Assembly (NCBI RefSeq): GCF_017908035.1
Contig: NZ_JAEQMU010000001.1
Span: 682,001-746,000 of the forward strand
Length of the DNA: 64,000 nucleotides
Direction: 5' to 3'
Origin: Sphingobacterium tabacisoli
GTDB lineage: Bacteria > Bacteroidota > Bacteroidia > Sphingobacteriales > Sphingobacteriaceae
This document shows, piece by piece, positions 61,465 to 64,000 of this stretch (its first letter is position 1; each line of letters begins with the position of its first letter). The position numbers were made by a program, and so were the translations under genes. Below the pieces are notes generated by a model, which saw only the letters and a program-made list of their open reading frames with translations, was not told the origin of the DNA and did no database searches.

Positions 61465-61929
61465 ATGACTAAGTTCAAAATTAGAAGTATCGTAGGGAAT
61501 GTATTTGTTACTTATGTTTTATTTCCAGCTTTTTACATAAAGGACTATTGGAGCAATCTTGTCAGTCAAGATTATCAGGGAAAGTATTTCCGATCTGATT
61601 CCCTATGGCATTATTTAGATCGGATTTTCAACGGATTTTTCCTTTTTTCCACAGTGTTATTAATAGCTTCATTATTGCCGTATCATTTGATTAAATACTA
61701 TAAATTATATAAAATTCAGGATAAGTATTATTTAAAATCCCTGATAGTTTATATTACAATTAATGTTTTATTGGTCTGTATTACAGGTTATGGAGGCCTG
61801 TTCTTGACCAGTATTGGTGGAGGTGATAATGATGTCCCATTTATTGTTACTCTAGTAGTCTTTTCTACAATAACTCATGGGTTCTTGTATTTAGTCATTG
61901 ACCGTTATAGATTTGAAAAGACAGAATGA
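61465..61929 (+). CDS. four-helix membrane protein, paralogue B
   Basis: 154 residues, close paralogue of 46296-46781 (about seven in ten residues identical): MTKFKIRSIVGNVFVTYVLF, YLDRIFNGFFLFS, LLPYHLIKYYKLYKIQD, ITGYGGLFLTSIGGGDND. Four membrane helices. No named family. Upstream and downstream DNA is unrelated to that of paralogue A. Confidence 0.75.
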   Translation: MTKFKIRSIVGNVFVTYVLFPAFYIKDYWSNLVSQDYQGKYFRSDSLWHYLDRIFNGFFLFSTVLLIASLLPYHLIKYYKLYKIQDKYYLKSLIVYITINVLLVCITGYGGLFLTSIGGGDNDVPFIVTLVVFSTITHGFLYLVIDRYRFEKTE

Positions 61930-62201
61930 ACATCTTCGTTGCATTTTATATATATAAGATTAAGATATTCATAAAGAGTATCCGCAACCTGCGAATCCAT
62001 ACATCTGTTTATAAAAAGATTTTATGCTTTAGAAGTATATAACGTTCTTTAAAGTACATTGGCTTCGATTAATTTATTAGTTTTAGATAGAATTGTACAT
62101 ATTTCACGCAGAATAGAACTCAAAGGAAGAGTCGTTTCCAATATGAATTCTATAGAACAATCCGTAAATTACAACCATAAAACAGGAAACGCAGGAACGA
62201 A

Positions 62202-63131
62202 ATGCACCCCATAGTTATGATGAAAAGAGTATTTACCTTTTGTTTATTTGCACTGACTTGTTTTCAAGGCTTTTCTCAGAGCAAGTATTTTTTAATTGAT
62301 TCCTTAGATTCGAACTATAAACTTAGTCATCATGTACTAACCACCAAAGATATTTATCCGATAGACCATAAGATAGAGTTATTCAATATTACCTATAACA
62401 ACAGCGATGGACAAAACCTTATTCTGTTCTCGGTTTTACCCGATTTGGAAACCGGTCAGGATTGGATAGAAACTCCCTTTGACCAATTGCAGGATAGTTT
62501 AATAAGATTTGGACATATGCAGAAGCTCTTTGAGGCCAATACATGGAGTAGGTTTGATAAGGTTTATGGCGAACAGACGAAATATCTCAACATTTATAAG
62601 CCTGTTGTCTGTAAAGAAGGACGATATTATGTTCCTACTAATTGTTTGCTACAATTCTACGCCATTCGCAATAGACCAAAAGTATTTAACAACGTCTTCG
62701 GAACCATAAATATCAATTTAGACGAGGTCACTATTCTTGAAATGGAGAAGATATATAATCAGACGTACCCCTCTACCGAATTCCCTTTGTACACTCTACG
62801 GTCTCCGGTATACTCCACTACCATGGATAGGTTGAGAGACCGAAGAGAGTATCTGTCTATGAAGCATACTCTAGCGGACGGTAGGATTGCCTATCAGTTT
62901 TGGACCTATCTGGACTGGAATAAACATAGGTTCCAGTTTGAAAGCGAACGAGGCATTGACCGTTTCGTCTATTTGCCTGAAGAAGGAATTGTTGGCGGCT
63001 CGTTTGATTTTTATTTCTTTCACCACCTAAAGAAGACAGGCATTACCGATCTATATTTCTTAGATAATATCCGTAAAGAAAAAATAATGATCTCAAATCG
63101 AATAATTAAAGAACATCAAAGTAAGTACTGA
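62202..63131 (+). CDS. hypothetical exported protein, 309 aa
   Basis: Signal peptide KRVFTFCLFALTCFQGFSQ, then an alpha/beta domain with aromatic-rich blocks (VCKEGRYYVPTNCLLQFYAI, TDLYFLDNIRKEKIMISNRI). AGGA at 62193-62196 is a good ribosome binding site for ATG 62202; ATG 62217 and 62220 are alternatives. No family recognised. The 272-bp gap before it (61930-62201) has no firm feature. Confidence 0.72.
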   Translation: MHPIVMMKRVFTFCLFALTCFQGFSQSKYFLIDSLDSNYKLSHHVLTTKDIYPIDHKIELFNITYNNSDGQNLILFSVLPDLETGQDWIETPFDQLQDSLIRFGHMQKLFEANTWSRFDKVYGEQTKYLNIYKPVVCKEGRYYVPTNCLLQFYAIRNRPKVFNNVFGTININLDEVTILEMEKIYNQTYPSTEFPLYTLRSPVYSTTMDRLRDRREYLSMKHTLADGRIAYQFWTYLDWNKHRFQFESERGIDRFVYLPEEGIVGGSFDFYFFHHLKKTGITDLYFLDNIRKEKIMISNRIIKEHQSKY

Positions 63132-63164
63132 GTTGACAAGTGTGGCAAGCGAACCATTAATTAA

Positions 63165-63434
63165 CTAGTTGCGTTGTTCGAACGTTATCAGGGCGGCTCC
63201 CGAAATGGTCTTATCTGCCTGGTCGAGTCCAGCGGTTTCGAAGACCGTGATTTTGGAGCCAACTATACGATCAAGGAATATACCAGCAAAAAGACCGTAA
63301 CCGATAAAGGCTGGCAACATCAAGAGATTATCCTCTTGCCCAAGTCTACCGATCCGAGTTACCGTCCTATCATACTGCGGGACGAAGAGACCACAGATCT
63401 TCAGGTCATAGATGTGTTCAAGATGGTTTTATAG
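63165..63434 (+). pseudogene. 3' fragment of a large gene with an S24-like C-terminal domain
   Basis: The frame runs from just after a stop (63162-63164) to TAG at 63434 without a credible start; only TTG at 63174. The translation reads as the end of a domain: YQGGSRNGLICLVESSGFED, NYTIKEYTSKKTVTDKGWQH, EIILLPKSTDPSYRPIILRD, VIDVFKMVL. This fits the S24/LexA-like C-terminal module found behind DEAD/DEAH helicases of the DUF3427 type in defence loci. The bulk of the gene is absent; the 5' flank is the exported protein gene at 62202. Confidence 0.55.
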
Positions 63435-63457
63435 GCTGTGTCTTGACAATAAGATTT

Positions 63458-63476
63458 TTGTTAAACTATTTAACAA
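63458..63476. promoter_or_regulatory. palindrome between the fragment and the AbiEii-like gene
   Basis: TTGTTAAA-CTA-TTTAACAA, perfect 8-bp arms, with the direct repeats ATTTTTGT at 63454-63461 and 63481-63488 at its edges. An operator or hairpin, 72 bp after the stop of the AbiEii-like gene in its transcription direction. Confidence 0.4.
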
Positions 63477-63547
63477 TAGAATTTTTGTCATATGAAAAAT
63501 CGTTTAGGTAATCCAGCAAGAGGCGATGTGGAACCGTCCCTGAGTAT

Positions 63548-64000
63548 TTATTCATCTTCCACATCCGAAGAGGAGGGGCTTGGAAATGTTATGTTTAATT
63601 GATCGAACAAAACGCGAACCTTTTTTCGCCAACTCGATCGAGCCACTGGCCAACTTTTCTGATTTTCCACTATATCGACTCTATTTTGTGAATGGTGAGG
63701 CCTAGATTTATGACCTTGAATGTCTCCATTGTCAAACTTCAATAAAGTCAAAGGATCGTCCAAAGGGTTTGTTTCTTCGTCGAGGTCAAAAATAGTGCGA
63801 CATTCCTCTCCCGAAAATATAGAACGTTTTCTTTCAAGTTGTTCAAAAAGCTGTATCAATGGAATTCTTTCCGAGAGGAGGTCTAGATCATATATGTCTT
63901 TCTGCGTAGCCCGGTTTGTTGCCGATAGCATTTTAAACAAGGCGATATCTAGTTCCGATACGAATCTGATGCCATCTATATCTTCGATGTCATCAAGCAT
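63548..64000 (-). CDS. AbiEii/AbiGii-like nucleotidyltransferase toxin, cut by right edge
   Basis: The last 150 residues of a protein whose frame is open to the window edge; ATG 64000 is probably internal. The segment GIRFVSELDIALFKMLSATN followed by RATQKDIYDLDLLSERIPLI is the typical AbiEii pattern (…DIA.MK…NR..KKD..DL..L…). These nucleotidyltransferases are type IV toxins paired with AbiEi antitoxins in abortive phage defence. The catalytic Gly-Ser…Asp-x-Asp region and any antitoxin gene would be to the right. C-terminus acidic (PSSSDVEDE). Confidence 0.72.
   Translation of the reverse strand: MLDDIEDIDGIRFVSELDIALFKMLSATNRATQKDIYDLDLLSERIPLIQLFEQLERKRSIFSGEECRTIFDLDEETNPLDDPLTLLKFDNGDIQGHKSRPHHSQNRVDIVENQKSWPVARSSWRKKVRVLFDQLNITFPSPSSSDVEDE

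Noticed and set aside
63493..63603. 36-codon plus-strand ORF starting MKNRLGNPARGD
   Set aside because: It is antisense to the end of the AbiEii-like gene and shows no supporting signal; likely chance.
1..64000. CRISPR array, rRNA, complete insertion sequence or prophage
   Set aside because: No regularly spaced repeats, rRNA sequence, transposase, integrase or phage structural gene found on reading both strands.

Overview
The window is chromosomal DNA of a member of the Bacteroidota, most likely Sphingobacteriaceae (Sphingobacterium- or Pedobacter-like). The evidence is the SusC/SusD pair under an ECF sigma/FecR pair, two LytS-type kinase/LytTR regulator pairs, Bacteroidota-type promoters (TTG, 19-20 nt, TAnnTTTG), weak Shine-Dalgarno sequences, and many unnamed small proteins of families common in this phylum. 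I see no rRNA, tRNA, CRISPR array, complete insertion sequence or prophage.

Layout. 1-6.2 kb (minus strand): ECF sigma, FecR, SusC, SusD (cut by the left edge), a regulated glycan or nutrient uptake locus. 6.2-11.9 kb: small hypothetical and immunity-like genes, lipoproteins, a CHAP amidase and a YceI protein. 12-14.9 kb: a second TonB receptor with an unusual leader (two very short ORFs, a 10-bp hairpin and a duplicated 17-mer). 15-21.7 kb: a ferric-siderophore reductase/VOC/MATE/membrane protein operon divergent from an AraC regulator. 21.7-26 kb: a glycan-binding protein, the first LytTR/LytS pair, an outer membrane barrel and OsmC. 26.4-30.4 kb: an operon of five poorly characterised genes starting at 29736, and a membrane coiled-coil protein. 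30.6-36.6 kb: a YcaQ-type DNA glycosylase, then an AraC/esterase/quinone-reductase/LysR/MFS stress or detoxification group. 36.7-46.2 kb: a frameshifted gene, Imm26-like, AraC-GyrI, DMP19/DUF4375, DUF5367, DUF2004, DUF5713, thioredoxin, a short GHKL ATPase, a DUF6138-like gene and a decayed response regulator. 46.3-53 kb: membrane protein, dienelactone hydrolase, thioesterase, a lipoprotein, the second LytTR/LytS pair, an alpha/beta hydrolase. 53-58.1 kb: lipoproteins and another run of immunity-like genes (WapI-like, DUF1835). 58.1-62 kb: gene-poor, with short dispersed palindromes, then a Crp/Fnr regulator and an SDR gene separated by an FNR-type box. 62-64 kb: an exported protein, the 3' end of a lost large gene, and an AbiEii-like toxin cut by the right edge.

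How it fits together. The dominant theme is environmental sensing and uptake (two TonB systems, siderophore reduction, two LytTR pairs, four AraC/LysR regulators, one Crp/Fnr regulator) mixed with an unusually dense set of orphan immunity-like and defence-related genes, with no toxin or secretion gene in the window. The accessory parts show decay: one frameshift, one internally deleted response regulator copy, one 5'-truncated fragment, and perhaps a C-terminally shortened ATPase. The best candidates for something new are the immunity-like arrays, the TonB receptor leader, a promoter-linked 57-residue ORF at 7.5 kb and the FNR-type box at 60.3 kb. All family names come from motif reading by eye, without database searches.
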